Shown: positions 1-8,966, counted from the first letter of the stretch. The stretch is DNA of 64,000 nucleotides from Companilactobacillus tucceti DSM 20183 (GCF_001434665.1 NZ_AZDG01000010.1:22290-86289), one strand, 5' to 3'. Numbers and translations: made by a program. The notes: a model not told the origin generated them from the sequence alone.

Positions 1-108
1 GCTTCCTACGCCAACAACATTTAACTTGTCATCCGACGATTCAGCAACCACTACTTTAATTGAACTAGTACCGATATCTAGTCCTACAAAAAACTCTGAA
101 TTATCCAT
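1..108 (-). CDS. ftsA: Cell division protein FtsA, N-terminal fragment (cut by window edge)
   Basis: Only the first 36 codons are inside the window. They read MDNSEFFVGLDIGTSSIKVV and then continue to the edge without a stop. The GLDIGTSSIKVV stretch is the phosphate-1 motif of the actin-like ATPase fold, and its position right after divIB in a dcw cluster identifies FtsA, which tethers FtsZ to the membrane. A GGGAGG sequence lies 13 nt before the ATG, a rather long spacing. The call rests on this motif plus synteny; the rest of the protein is not visible. Confidence 0.88.
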   Translation of the reverse strand, partial: MDNSEFFVGLDIGTSSIKVVVAESSDDKLNVVGVGS

Positions 109-186
109 ATATACGTGGCAGCCTCCCTTACCTAGAAAAAAATCTTTTCATTAGAAAATTTTAACACAAATATGACTATATTAAAC

Positions 187-885
187 CTATTTCTTAGCTT
201 TAAAAGGATAAGAATATGCACCAATTTCTAAATTAATTACACCTTTTCGCTTCATTTGAGCAGCAATACTTGGATAATACTTCATTTTTGCCTCTACGGT
301 TCTAATATCAGCAACCACCTTGTTACCATCATTCATATCAATTTTGATACGATATGGATTCAATTTGGTTGGAGCGTTATAAAACTGAGAAACATTAGTT
401 CTTACATTATCAGGCAAATTCTTATAGATTTTTGAAATCTTCTTTAAGCCTTTTTTATTAAATCCACTATAAATTGGATAATTTCCAATTGGCGCATGCA
501 TTCTTTGATTCAATATACGTCCGCCATTTACCACTCGGTAATAATAACCATCTTTATAAATTAATCCTAAAGTTGGAATCTCTTTCACTTTTATCACTAT
601 ATCGCGTAAATTACGAGTTCTAAATGAAACAGTCTTTATCGAAGGTAATTTCTTTTTAGTTTTATCAGCAATTGATCGATGATCTAACAAAACATTGACC
701 AATAAACTATTGTTATTGATTTCAGTGGCATCTATAACTTGTTGTGCACCTAAATCATTAACACCTTCAACATTGACATTTCTTACTTTACTAAGTGGAG
801 AACCTAGATAAGCAATGAAAATTATCACGACAGTCAAAATCAAGATAATACTATTTTTACCTAAATTCTTCCTCTTCTTTGTCAT
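187..885 (-). CDS. divIB: Cell division protein DivIB/FtsQ
   Basis: A 232-residue bitopic membrane protein: short basic cytoplasmic N-terminus (MTKKRKN), one membrane helix at about residues 12-30, then an extracytoplasmic POTRA-like region (about 34-102, beginning VRNVNVEGVNDLGAQQV) and a beta domain. This is the architecture of FtsQ/DivIB, which joins FtsL and DivIC at the septum to regulate peptidoglycan synthesis. It sits between murG and ftsA, the usual place. It is somewhat shorter than many DivIB proteins and lacks a long cytoplasmic extension. Family assignment is firm from architecture and synteny. Confidence 0.93.
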   Translation of the reverse strand: MTKKRKNLGKNSIILILTVVIIFIAYLGSPLSKVRNVNVEGVNDLGAQQVIDATEINNNSLLVNVLLDHRSIADKTKKKLPSIKTVSFRTRNLRDIVIKVKEIPTLGLIYKDGYYYRVVNGGRILNQRMHAPIGNYPIYSGFNKKGLKKISKIYKNLPDNVRTNVSQFYNAPTKLNPYRIKIDMNDGNKVVADIRTVEAKMKYYPSIAAQMKRKGVINLEIGAYSYPFKAKK

Positions 886-897
886 AATAACTCCTAA

Positions 898-2004
898 CTA
901 CTTAACTAAGTCAGTCAATACCTTAATCAATTTATCAGACGCATCTGGAACACCAATTTCTTTAGAGGCAGTTGACATTTTGTCTCTAAGGTCTTCACTA
1001 CTCATTATCTTATTAACTTCTGAGTACAACGATTCTGAAGTTAAATCTGACTCAGGAATCATGACAGCTGCACCATTTTTGGCAACTGACAAAGCATTTT
1101 TAGTTTGATGATCGTGTGTTACATAAGGACTTGGAACAAATATTGCAGGTATTCCTAATGCCGTTATCTCTGCAATACTTGTGGCCCCACTTCGACCAAC
1201 GATCAAACTAATATCAGGTAAAATTTCAGGCATATTATCAATATAAGGTTGCACAGATACATTGTCCATGTTCAATGATTTGGAATCAATCTTTTTGATT
1301 ACATCATCGTAATGTACCCTTCCTGTCACAAACAATAATTGATAATCTGATTTTGAAAATCTTTCCAAAGATTCAATCGTCGTCTTATTAATAGGAGCTG
1401 CTCCCCTTGAACCACCAAAAATCATAACCGTAGGTTTATCAGCCTTTAATTCATAATCTTCTAAACGAGTATTCTTTTCTATCTTAGCAACTTCTTGAGC
1501 TCTAGGATTACCGGTAAAAACAATCTTTCTCTTCTCACTGAATTGATCTTGTGCTTCCTTAAAAGCAATCGCAATCTTATCAACAAAGTGACCAAGAAAT
1601 TTATTTGTTATACCAGCAATAGTATTTTGCTCATGGATCACTGTTGGAATATGTAGTCTGTGTGCTGCGTATACAACCGCACTTGAAACATAACCACCAG
1701 TACCAATAACAACATCGGGATCAAATTCTTTGATTATCTTTTTAGATTTTCTAACACTAGATAAAAATAATTGCATAACTTTAACATTTTCAAATGTTAG
1801 TTTACGTTTAAATCCCCTTATTTCTATTGTCTTAAAAGGAATGCCCGCATTATTAACAATTTTACTCTCTAAGCCCTTTTCAGTACCGACATATAAAACC
1901 TCATCAACAAGGTTTCTCTCCTTTAAGCGCTTAATTAAAGCCATCGCAGGATAAATATGTCCACCGGTACCTCCACCAGAAACTACTATTCGCAATTTGG
2001 TCAT
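898..2004 (-). CDS. murG: UDP-GlcNAc:lipid I N-acetylglucosaminyltransferase MurG
   Basis: MurG transfers GlcNAc from UDP-GlcNAc to lipid I on the inner membrane face, making lipid II. The 368-residue length is typical of the family. The N-terminal glycine-rich loop GGGTGGH (residues 10-16) is the lipid I-binding signature, and the C-terminal half carries the GT-B UDP-sugar motifs (GRSGATSIAEI, then HDHQTKNA). Its ATG overlaps the murD stop as TAATG, so the two are translationally coupled. divIB follows 12 bp downstream. Confidence 0.97.
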   Translation of the reverse strand: MTKLRIVVSGGGTGGHIYPAMALIKRLKERNLVDEVLYVGTEKGLESKIVNNAGIPFKTIEIRGFKRKLTFENVKVMQLFLSSVRKSKKIIKEFDPDVVIGTGGYVSSAVVYAAHRLHIPTVIHEQNTIAGITNKFLGHFVDKIAIAFKEAQDQFSEKRKIVFTGNPRAQEVAKIEKNTRLEDYELKADKPTVMIFGGSRGAAPINKTTIESLERFSKSDYQLLFVTGRVHYDDVIKKIDSKSLNMDNVSVQPYIDNMPEILPDISLIVGRSGATSIAEITALGIPAIFVPSPYVTHDHQTKNALSVAKNGAAVMIPESDLTSESLYSEVNKIMSSEDLRDKMSTASKEIGVPDASDKLIKVLTDLVK

Positions 2005-3374
2005 TATGCCTCTCCTTTGAGTCCTTCAACTTCTTCTATAAATTGATCTCCACGTTGTTCAAAAGTATCAAACTGATCCCAGCTAGCAGCTGCAGGAGAT
2101 AATAAAACAACGTCTCCCTTATCACTTTGACGATAAGCTTCAGGTACAGCTTCGGCAAGATTAGATACTTTTATGATATTTGTGATATTAGCCTTTTGAG
2201 CGGCATCAACCATCTTATCTGCAGTTTCACCATATAAAATTATATTCTTAACTTTTTTTAGGGGCTCAACTAATTCATCAAACCCATTACCACGATCAAG
2301 ACCACCAGCAATCAAAGTCAACGGCTTGTCACCAAATGCTTCCAATGCAACAGTAGTGGCCTCAATATTTGTAGCTTTAGAATCGTTATAAAATCTACGA
2401 CCATTAAATTCATCTACAAATTGAATACGATGTTTTACTCCCTTGAATGAAGTCAAAATATTAATTATATCTTCGTTCTTGACGTCAAATAATTTAGCAA
2501 CATTGATTGCAGCTAATGCATTTTGAACATTATGCTCCCCAGGAATTTTAATAGCATCAATATTCAAAACAAATTCTTTGTCATAATAAATTTCATTATT
2601 TTTGACATAAGCACCATGATCTAGTACTTGGTTGTCGGAAAATGGAACAATCTGAGCTTTTGAATCTTTGGCTAGTTGACGCCATTCTTCTTCATTCCAG
2701 TTAACAATGAAATAATCATCTTTAGTCTGATTCTTAGTAATATGCATCTTAGCCTTAATATAATTTGCTCTTGTTTTATGGAAGTCTAAATGAGTTGAAT
2801 AAATATTATTTAATACAGCTACATGAGGATGCAAATCAATTGTTCCTTCTAATTGAAAGCTAGAAAGTTCAGTTACCACAACATCATCTTTTGAAGCTTT
2901 CTGAATCACTTCAGAAATGGGTATACCAATATTACCTGCATAAAATGAATTTTTAAATTTGGGTGAATGTTCCAACATCAATTTTATTAATGTTGTTACA
3001 GTGGTCTTACCATTAGTACCGGTAACACCAACCATATGAGCATCAGAGAAGCTGTAGGCGATCTCTGGTTCTGTAATAACTGGAATGTTTAATTCTTCTG
3101 CATGCTGAATCAATTCATTGGAATAAAAAATTCCAGGATTTTTAACAACATAGTCAAACGATTCATCCACTAGAGATGCGTCATTACTACCTGTAATAAC
3201 TTTAAATCCTTGATCCATCAATTCCTTTGCTTCTTTATTTCCTTCTAACGGATTTGAATCAACAACTGTTACATCTGAATTCATTTTATTTAATAATTTT
3301 GCAACTGCAAAACCACTTTTTGCTAAACCCAAGACGAGAATTTTTTTATTTGAGTATTTACTTTCTGCTTTCAT
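2004..3374 (-). CDS. murD: UDP-N-acetylmuramoyl-L-alanine--D-glutamate ligase MurD
   Basis: A cytoplasmic Mur ligase of 456 residues that adds D-glutamate to UDP-MurNAc-L-Ala using ATP. The N-terminal Rossmann-like domain carries VLGLAKSGFAVAKLL, the ATP-binding P-loop GTNGKTT is at 119-125, and the C-terminal domain has HRIQFVDEFNGRRFYNDSKA and the DRGN motif typical of MurD. It lies between mraY (10 bp upstream) and murG (1-nt overlap) within the dcw operon. Confidence 0.97.
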   Translation of the reverse strand: MKAESKYSNKKILVLGLAKSGFAVAKLLNKMNSDVTVVDSNPLEGNKEAKELMDQGFKVITGSNDASLVDESFDYVVKNPGIFYSNELIQHAEELNIPVITEPEIAYSFSDAHMVGVTGTNGKTTVTTLIKLMLEHSPKFKNSFYAGNIGIPISEVIQKASKDDVVVTELSSFQLEGTIDLHPHVAVLNNIYSTHLDFHKTRANYIKAKMHITKNQTKDDYFIVNWNEEEWRQLAKDSKAQIVPFSDNQVLDHGAYVKNNEIYYDKEFVLNIDAIKIPGEHNVQNALAAINVAKLFDVKNEDIINILTSFKGVKHRIQFVDEFNGRRFYNDSKATNIEATTVALEAFGDKPLTLIAGGLDRGNGFDELVEPLKKVKNIILYGETADKMVDAAQKANITNIIKVSNLAEAVPEAYRQSDKGDVVLLSPAAASWDQFDTFEQRGDQFIEEVEGLKGEA

Positions 3375-3384
3375 GACTGACTTC

Positions 3385-4350
3385 CTATATAAATAATATT
3401 AGATAAATTCCTGAACAAACAATTCCAATGATCCAAAAAACAATATCAATTTTCCATTCGTTCCATCCAACCATCTCAAAGTGATGATGAACTGGTGTCA
3501 TTTTAAAGATACGTTTATGGAAAACTTTGAATGAAAAGACTTGTAGCATTACACTTGCCGTCTCTAAAACATAAACTAATCCAATTAGTAATAAGGACCA
3601 ATAACGCCCAAGTAAAATAGCGATTACTGCAAGACCAGCACCTAGTGCTAATGACCCAACGTCACCCATAAAGATTTTGGCAGGTTTATGATTAAAAATT
3701 AAGAATGCTAATAATCCGCCGACCACTGAGAAACAAACGATTGCAATGTCAATTCTATTTTGATTTAGTGCAATGATTCCATAAGTTCCATAGGAAATAG
3801 TAGCTAAACCACCTAGTAATCCATCTATTCCATCAGTCAAATTGGTAGCGTTGGAAAATCCTACTAACCAAAAGACAGTAAATAAAACAAATATGATCAC
3901 TGAATCGATCGACCAAATACCAGGAATAGTAAAGTTAAATGGCAATTGGTCAGTTGCATAAACATACAGAAAAATAAATGCAACTATAATTTGTAAAACA
4001 AGTTTTTGTAAAGCTTTCAAACCTAAATTACGTTTTTTAAATACTTTAATAAAATCATCAATAAACCCAATTCCACCATAAAGTATTATTACCAAGGTAA
4101 TAATAATCAATGAATGAGTTAATTGATTTTGCCAGGCTCCAACCCACAGGTTAGTAATAGTCATAGCAATTATAATTAGAAGTCCACCCATAGTAGGCGT
4201 TCCTGATTTTTTCTTATGCCATTTTGGACCAACTTCACGAATAGATTGCCCTTCTTTATGAGCAATTAAGTAGCCAATAAAGAATGGCATCAGAATTGAG
4301 ACTATGGCAAAGGTACTTACCACATCTATAATAATTTGACTTAGTTCCAT
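3385..4350 (-). CDS. mraY: Phospho-MurNAc-pentapeptide transferase MraY
   Basis: A polytopic membrane enzyme (321 residues, about ten predicted helices) that transfers phospho-MurNAc-pentapeptide to undecaprenyl phosphate, forming lipid I. Family motifs are present in order: the cytoplasmic loop KKSGTPTMGG, NATNLTDGIDGL, NHKPAKIFMGDVGS and TPVHHHFEMVGW (HHH motif). These contain the conserved catalytic acidic and histidine residues. It lies 15 bp after pbp2B and 10 bp before murD. Confidence 0.97.
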   Translation of the reverse strand: MELSQIIIDVVSTFAIVSILMPFFIGYLIAHKEGQSIREVGPKWHKKKSGTPTMGGLLIIIAMTITNLWVGAWQNQLTHSLIIITLVIILYGGIGFIDDFIKVFKKRNLGLKALQKLVLQIIVAFIFLYVYATDQLPFNFTIPGIWSIDSVIIFVLFTVFWLVGFSNATNLTDGIDGLLGGLATISYGTYGIIALNQNRIDIAIVCFSVVGGLLAFLIFNHKPAKIFMGDVGSLALGAGLAVIAILLGRYWSLLLIGLVYVLETASVMLQVFSFKVFHKRIFKMTPVHHHFEMVGWNEWKIDIVFWIIGIVCSGIYLILFI

Positions 4351-4365
4351 GTAAATCCCCTCAAC

Positions 4366-6537
4366 CTATTTATTTTTCAATGTAACTATAATTTTACCAC
4401 TGTCATTCAGAACATGACCGGCCTTCAATGATTGAGATACTACATATCCGTCACCTTTTGTCGTAACATGCTTACCTGTAACTTCAGCAAATTTTAGAAC
4501 ATCATTTTTAGACCATCCACTTAAGTCTGGCATGGTCATCGCACCATTAGTCAATAGAACTATTCTTTGACCTGGCATAACTTTTTCACCACTAGCTGGT
4601 AATTGTTGAACTATTTTATCACCAGTCCCTATAATACCAGCTTGTAAATCCATAGATTCAATTTTCTTAGTAGCTTTATCAGTTGTACTATTCAAAAGAC
4701 TTGGGATATTTACATATTGGCTGCCAGGAATATTGGACTTCGTTGGTGAACTTCCTTGATTTACTAACCTTGTTACCAATGGATTAAATATCTCTGACAA
4801 AATCTTTTCTGGAGATTCTGTCATTTCTTGAGGCTGCTTCATAGTGATATAAACAATATAATTAGGATCATCATATGGAATCATACCAGCAACTGAGAAT
4901 ATATAATTATTGGTACCTGTTAAGTAACCACCATTCTCAGATGCAATTTGAGCCGTACCAGTCTTTACACCGACCTTAACATCTGGAACATTATAAACTT
5001 GACCAGTACCATATTTCTTTGTTACAACTTGTCGCATTGCTTTTTTAACTTTTTTAGCAGTGTCAGATGAAATAGGTTCTCCAACTGTTTCAGCTTTATA
5101 GGTTTTTTCAGTTTTACCAGTTGTATCATTTACTACCTTTTTGATAATTTGAGGTTTGATCATCTTACCGTTATTAGCAACTGCAGAAAATGCTTGTAAC
5201 ATCTGGATAGCATTGACATTAACACTTTGACCAAATGACGTCATAGCTTGATCACTGGCATGTTCAAAAGAAATTCCTCCTGAAACTTCGCCTGGTAATT
5301 GGATTCCTGTCTTTTCACCAATTTTAAATCGTTTCATATATTTCATCCAAGTATCAGCACCCATTTTTTCTTCTAGGTGCACCATCCCAACGTTAGATGA
5401 TCTTGGAAAAGCTTCTGATATAGGAATAGAACCCCAACCAGCATCGTTCCAGTCATTTATAGTTCTACTTCCTACTTCCACAGAACCAGACTGATATAAC
5501 TCATTAGGGTCATAATTACCAGAGTCAATAGCAGCAGAAAGTGTCAAAATTTTCATAACTGATCCCGGTTCATACTGATCTTCTACTAAAGTGTCACGCC
5601 AACTATCTGTTAATCCCTTTCCAGTAGTCGGATTAAAAGTAGGTCTTTGAGTAGCGGCCTCAATTTGACCAGTTTTAGAGTTCATAACAATTACTTGTAA
5701 ATTCTTAGGACTGTACTTATCTTGAACATTTTGTGCCAATATCTCAGCATATTGTTGGATTCGACTATTCAAAGTCAGATAAATATTGTTACCATCAATA
5801 GCATTTTTTTCTACTATTTGTGAATTAGGAAGTTCATTTCCATTAGAGTCTTGCTTAGTTATCTTCTTACCGTTAGTACCTGATAACATTTTATTGAAAT
5901 ATTTTTCAATACCCATAACGCCGCTGATGTTACTGTTAACATCATTAGCATTATTAGCTTGAGTAATTCCGACTAAATTAGTCGCAAATACGCCGTTTGG
6001 ATATGACCTAGATGGCAATTCAACAAACTTTATTCCAGGTAAATTTTTAGAAGCAATCTTATTTTTCATTTCGATGGAAAGCCCACGACCAGATTGGCCG
6101 AACTCCACTTGATACTGTTTTTTATTTTTGGGATTCAAATATTCCAAAGCTTGCTTTTTTGAAATTGGCAAATATTTGCTCAAAATCTTTGCTACTTTGG
6201 ACTTATTTTTAACATAATCCGGCTTCCCATCTTCTGTTTTAGCAGAATGTGAAATAACCGCATATATATTATAAATGCTTGAATCTCCAGCAATCATTTC
6301 ACCATTTGTATCTAAAATTTCACCACGGTGAGCATTAACTGTTGCTGAGTGTTCATATTTCATTTTTGTTCTTTGAGCAAGATTTACTCCGTTATATTGC
6401 TTACTTATGGCAATGGAAGTAAATCTAACTGTTAAAGCTATAAAAAAAAGGGCAGTCACGAGCACTATTATTATTCCTACAATATAGTGATTTCGTGTTT
6501 CCTTATTTGATAAAGCTTTTTTTATAATCCGTCTCAT
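4366..6537 (-). CDS. pbp2B: Division transpeptidase PBP2B/PBP2X-type with C-terminal PASTA domains
   Basis: A class B penicillin-binding protein of 723 residues that cross-links septal peptidoglycan. It has a cytoplasmic basic N-terminus, a membrane helix at about 19-42 and a dimerisation domain to about residue 240. The transpeptidase domain shows SVMK (Ser326, Lys329), SSN (380-382) and KTGT (525-528). After residue about 605 come two PASTA-like repeats, the second starting TMPDLSGWSKNDV. The PASTA tail makes it resemble streptococcal PBP2X. Its start overlaps the ftsL stop by 4 nt (ATGA). Confidence 0.95.
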   Translation of the reverse strand: MRRIIKKALSNKETRNHYIVGIIIVLVTALFFIALTVRFTSIAISKQYNGVNLAQRTKMKYEHSATVNAHRGEILDTNGEMIAGDSSIYNIYAVISHSAKTEDGKPDYVKNKSKVAKILSKYLPISKKQALEYLNPKNKKQYQVEFGQSGRGLSIEMKNKIASKNLPGIKFVELPSRSYPNGVFATNLVGITQANNANDVNSNISGVMGIEKYFNKMLSGTNGKKITKQDSNGNELPNSQIVEKNAIDGNNIYLTLNSRIQQYAEILAQNVQDKYSPKNLQVIVMNSKTGQIEAATQRPTFNPTTGKGLTDSWRDTLVEDQYEPGSVMKILTLSAAIDSGNYDPNELYQSGSVEVGSRTINDWNDAGWGSIPISEAFPRSSNVGMVHLEEKMGADTWMKYMKRFKIGEKTGIQLPGEVSGGISFEHASDQAMTSFGQSVNVNAIQMLQAFSAVANNGKMIKPQIIKKVVNDTTGKTEKTYKAETVGEPISSDTAKKVKKAMRQVVTKKYGTGQVYNVPDVKVGVKTGTAQIASENGGYLTGTNNYIFSVAGMIPYDDPNYIVYITMKQPQEMTESPEKILSEIFNPLVTRLVNQGSSPTKSNIPGSQYVNIPSLLNSTTDKATKKIESMDLQAGIIGTGDKIVQQLPASGEKVMPGQRIVLLTNGAMTMPDLSGWSKNDVLKFAEVTGKHVTTKGDGYVVSQSLKAGHVLNDSGKIIVTLKNK

Positions 6538-6896
6538 TTCGAAACATTCCTTACATTCTTGTTACTCATTTTTAAATTATGTTCTTTTGCAAATGAAGAC
6601 AGACGATCAAAGCTTGTCATCTCTGAAATTTCTTGTCGTAAATTAATATTTTCTGTGCTTGTTTTACTTAATTTAGATGTAACTTCATCTAAATTATTCT
6701 GAGCTGCAGTCATGGAAACATTAATACTGACCAATGCCACCATTAAAGACAATACTAAAACACCTAAACCTATTAATAAACTTATCTCAAGTTTTGATAC
6801 GGCGACACGGCCGGATACTTTGGGGGTATTAACAGGTTTAGCTTGTGGTTGAACTTCTTCGTAGTTTTGTAGATTTCTGGCTGTACTTTCTCTCAT
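6534..6896 (-). CDS. ftsL: Cell division protein FtsL
   Basis: A small bitopic protein of 120 residues. The N-terminus is cytoplasmic and polar, one membrane helix spans about 38-60, and an extracytoplasmic coiled coil follows (AQNNLDEVTSKLSKTSTENI). Sequence similarity in this family is low, so the call rests on size, topology and location between rsmH and pbp2B. FtsL partners DivIC and DivIB to activate septal synthesis. Its stop overlaps the start of pbp2B. Confidence 0.92.
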   Translation of the reverse strand: MRESTARNLQNYEEVQPQAKPVNTPKVSGRVAVSKLEISLLIGLGVLVLSLMVALVSINVSMTAAQNNLDEVTSKLSKTSTENINLRQEISEMTSFDRLSSFAKEHNLKMSNKNVRNVSK

Positions 6897-6912
6897 CTTT
6901 AATTCTCCAATA

Positions 6913-7860
6913 TTAGATCTTTTCTACAACTCGTAATTTAGCACTATGTGCTCGATTATTTTGATCCAATTCATTTTCTTTTGGCAAAATTGGTTTTCTT
7001 GTAATCATTTTTAAATCCGGTTTTAAATAGTCAGGAATCACCGGCAAACCTTGTGGTACATCAATTTGTGATTTTTCCTTAAATATATGTTTAACTATTC
7101 GATCTTCTTTAGATTGGAAGGTTATTACACTTATACGTCCTTTGGGAGCCAATAAATCAATGGCTTGCTCTAACGATCTCTCCAATGAACCTAATTCATC
7201 GTTAACGGCAATTCTAATTGCTTGGAAAACTCTCTTGGCAGGATGACCGCCAGTTCTTCTTCTTGCAGCTGGAATTGAATTTTTTATAATATCCGCTAAC
7301 TCTAAAGTAGAAGTTATACGGTGATCTTCTCTAATCCTTTCGATTGAACGTGCAATTTGTTTCGAGAACTTTTCATCACTATATTTATAAAAAATACTAA
7401 CTAAATCATTGTAATCCCAGTCATTAACAATTTTTTCAGCATCTAAATCTTGACGTTGATCCATACGCATATCTAAACGAGCTTCTTTTTTATATGAGAA
7501 GCCTCTTTGTGCATCATCAAATTGAGGAGATGAAACTCCCAAATCATATACCACACCATCCACTGCTGTGACATTTAATTTATTTAGGCTTTCCTTCATA
7601 TTCTCAAAATTGCTTCTAATCAAGGTCAATTGATTGTTACCTATGGCATCACTATTTTTAAGCTTTTCTCCAGCCTCAATAGCAGTCTCGTCCCTATCAA
7701 ATGCATAAACATGACTGTTATTAATATGACTAAGCAACTCTTTAGTATGTCCCCCACGGCCAAACGTTGCATCGACATAAATACCATTGTCATGCGGATT
7801 CAATTGTTCAATTGTTTCTTTTAATAAAACTGTTTTATGTTTAAATTCATTAGAAGTCAA
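6913..7860 (-). CDS. rsmH: 16S rRNA (cytosine-1402 N4)-methyltransferase RsmH (MraW)
   Basis: A SAM-dependent methyltransferase (315 residues) that modifies C1402 in the ribosomal P site. The N-terminal [12 protein letters not shown] and SAM-binding [15 protein letters not shown] motifs are characteristic, as are [20 protein letters not shown] and the C-terminal [10 protein letters not shown]. The start is a TTG lying inside the mraZ 3' end (11-nt overlap); no in-frame ATG sits earlier, and the frame from TTG onward matches the family N-terminus. Confidence 0.96.
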   Translation of the reverse strand: MTSNEFKHKTVLLKETIEQLNPHDNGIYVDATFGRGGHTKELLSHINNSHVYAFDRDETAIEAGEKLKNSDAIGNNQLTLIRSNFENMKESLNKLNVTAVDGVVYDLGVSSPQFDDAQRGFSYKKEARLDMRMDQRQDLDAEKIVNDWDYNDLVSIFYKYSDEKFSKQIARSIERIREDHRITSTLELADIIKNSIPAARRRTGGHPAKRVFQAIRIAVNDELGSLERSLEQAIDLLAPKGRISVITFQSKEDRIVKHIFKEKSQIDVPQGLPVIPDYLKPDLKMITRKPILPKENELDQNNRAHSAKLRVVEKI

Positions 7861-8281
7861 AATCCGTCATTTTCTCCGATATTTCTTCAAAATTATCTTC
7901 AGCTTCTTTACTGAAATCGTTCCATCTGTTTTCGTCCCAAATTTCAATTCTATCTGAGACTCCGACGATAACACAGTTCTTTTCCAATTTGGAAAAACTG
8001 ATCAAAGGTGCTGAAATGTTAATTCTACCCTGCTTATCAAATTCAACCTCAGTCGCAGCTGAGTAGAAAAATCTAGTAAAAGAACGAGCATCCTTTTTCG
8101 TTAAAGGTAATTTATCTAATTGAGCTTCCAATTTTTCCCATTGTGAAAGAGGATATCCAAATAGGCATCCGTCCATACCACGCGTAATGACAAAGCTTGT
8201 CCCCATTTCTTTACGAAATTTAGCGGGAACAATAATTCGTCCTTTACTATCGATCGTGTGATGAAATTCACCCATGAACAT
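7850..8281 (-). CDS. mraZ: Transcriptional regulator MraZ
   Basis: A 143-residue protein with two tandem SpoVT-AbrB-type half-domains, each carrying the DxxxR signature: [13 protein letters not shown] near the N-terminus and [12 protein letters not shown] in the second half. MraZ forms a ring that binds GTGG-type repeats and controls its own dcw cluster. I take the ATG at 8281 (MFMGEFHH, the standard family start, GAGGTG 6 nt upstream) rather than the GTG three codons earlier, which lies within the Shine-Dalgarno itself. Confidence 0.96.
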   Translation of the reverse strand: MFMGEFHHTIDSKGRIIVPAKFRKEMGTSFVITRGMDGCLFGYPLSQWEKLEAQLDKLPLTKKDARSFTRFFYSAATEVEFDKQGRINISAPLISFSKLEKNCVIVGVSDRIEIWDENRWNDFSKEAEDNFEEISEKMTDFDF

Positions 8282-8316
8282 CCCAGTCACCTCAATTCTT
8301 TAACACCTCTTAATTT

Positions 8317-8341
8317 ACCACAATTCCCCACAATTAACCAC
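8317..8341 (-). promoter_or_regulatory. MraZ-binding repeats (three GTGG boxes) upstream of mraZ
   Basis: Read on the minus strand, three GTGG boxes occur at exactly 10-bp spacing (plus-strand CCAC at 8318-8321, 8328-8331 and 8338-8341), each followed by an AT-rich 6-mer (TTAATT, GGAATT, TAAATT). MraZ is known to bind direct repeats with this period in front of dcw operons. They lie 37-60 bp upstream of the mraZ ATG and immediately downstream of a candidate -10, which fits autorepression. Confidence 0.85.
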
Positions 8342-8343
8342 TT

Positions 8344-8372
8344 GTTATTGCATATTGCTATTGACAAATCAA
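8344..8372 (-). promoter_or_regulatory. Candidate promoter of the dcw operon
   Basis: On the minus strand, TTGATT (8367-8372) and AATAAC (8344-8349) are separated by 17 bp, with a TG one base before the -10 (extended -10). The match is modest, but it is placed so that the MraZ boxes cover the transcription start region. Confidence 0.4.
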
Positions 8373-8515
8373 AAAAACTCCCGATCCACTGATAAATAAG
8401 ATTATAAGTGGTGGGAGATGTATTCTAAATTTGCTAATAACAGGATTAAAGTTGCATAAAATGATTGAGTGAAGTAGTATTTCATTATATGAAATCAGAT
8501 TAGGTGGTGGAAGTT

Positions 8516-8635
8516 TTGAACGACGAAAAAAAGCCTAAAAGTACTTTAACTAAAATAATTCAAGTTGTTGTTTGGTTAATGATCTTAGTTACCATCGGTG
8601 GAGTCGTACTCGGATCTCTTATGAGTTTTATTTAG
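8516..8635 (+). CDS. DUF4044-type small membrane protein (39 aa)
   Basis: A short gene starting with TTG after GGTGGTGG. It encodes 39 residues: a charged Lys-rich N-terminus (NDEKKPKS) and one hydrophobic helix (IIQVVVWLMILVTIGGVVLG) ending ...MSFI. Size, sequence pattern and divergent placement next to mraZ match the DUF4044 family common in lactobacilli. The function is unknown; a single-pass membrane peptide is all that the sequence shows. A structured repeat begins 10 nt after its stop. Confidence 0.72.
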   Translation: MNDEKKPKSTLTKIIQVVVWLMILVTIGGVVLGSLMSFI

Positions 8636-8644
8636 ACAGATAAG

Positions 8645-8817
8645 AGTGTGACAAAAGGCGGTCTGCCACCGGAACATAGTCTAGAATCACGAATGATTGG
8701 TACTATCAATCATTCGTGGTTCGTAACTATGTGGAGGTTGCAGCATTTTGTTACACGTTTAGGCTATAAAAAGTTTGGAAATAAAAGAGGTTGTGACTTA
8801 TGTCATGGCTCCTTTTT
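8645..8817 (+). repeat. Dispersed structured repeat, family I, copy 1
   Basis: This stretch of about 173 bp recurs in reverse orientation at 46170-46346 with roughly 90% identity. It folds as one long imperfect hairpin from GTGTGACAAAAGG (8647 on) to CCTTTTGTTACAC-like sequence (near 8756), with inner arms AATCACGAATGATTG and CAATCATTCGTGGTT. A second short hairpin (GGTTGTGAC-TTAT-GTCATGGC) follows and ends in a T6 run, like an intrinsic terminator. It starts 10 nt after the DUF4044 stop codon, in the sense direction. Confidence 0.85.
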
Positions 8818-8829
8818 TGATTTTTAACT

Positions 8830-8964
8830 TAAACGTGCAGCATAAACATGTGCCAACACATAGCTTTTTACGCTTAAATCAAATAAGCCCGTCAATCCAA
8901 AATCGGATTGACGGGCTTATTTGCCTTAATGCTCGAAAGCTGACCATGTGTTGGCACGCTCTCT
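8830..8964. repeat. Dispersed covarying hairpin repeat, family II, copy 1
   Basis: A long nested hairpin between convergent genes. The outer arms GTGCCAACACAT (850-861) and ATGTGTTGGCAC (946-957) pair perfectly, a middle section carries AGCTTTTT/GAAAGCT, and the inner 19-bp stem (8880-8898 with 8905-8923) is perfect. The middle section is conserved in the second copy at 44950-45100, while the inner stem has a different sequence that still pairs. It could act as a bidirectional terminator for the DUF4044 and thiT transcripts. Confidence 0.85.
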
Positions 8965-8966
8965 TT

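Noticed and set aside
8361..8366. TTGACA on the plus strand as the -35 of the DUF4044 gene
   Set aside because: No -10-like hexamer occurs 16-18 bp downstream.
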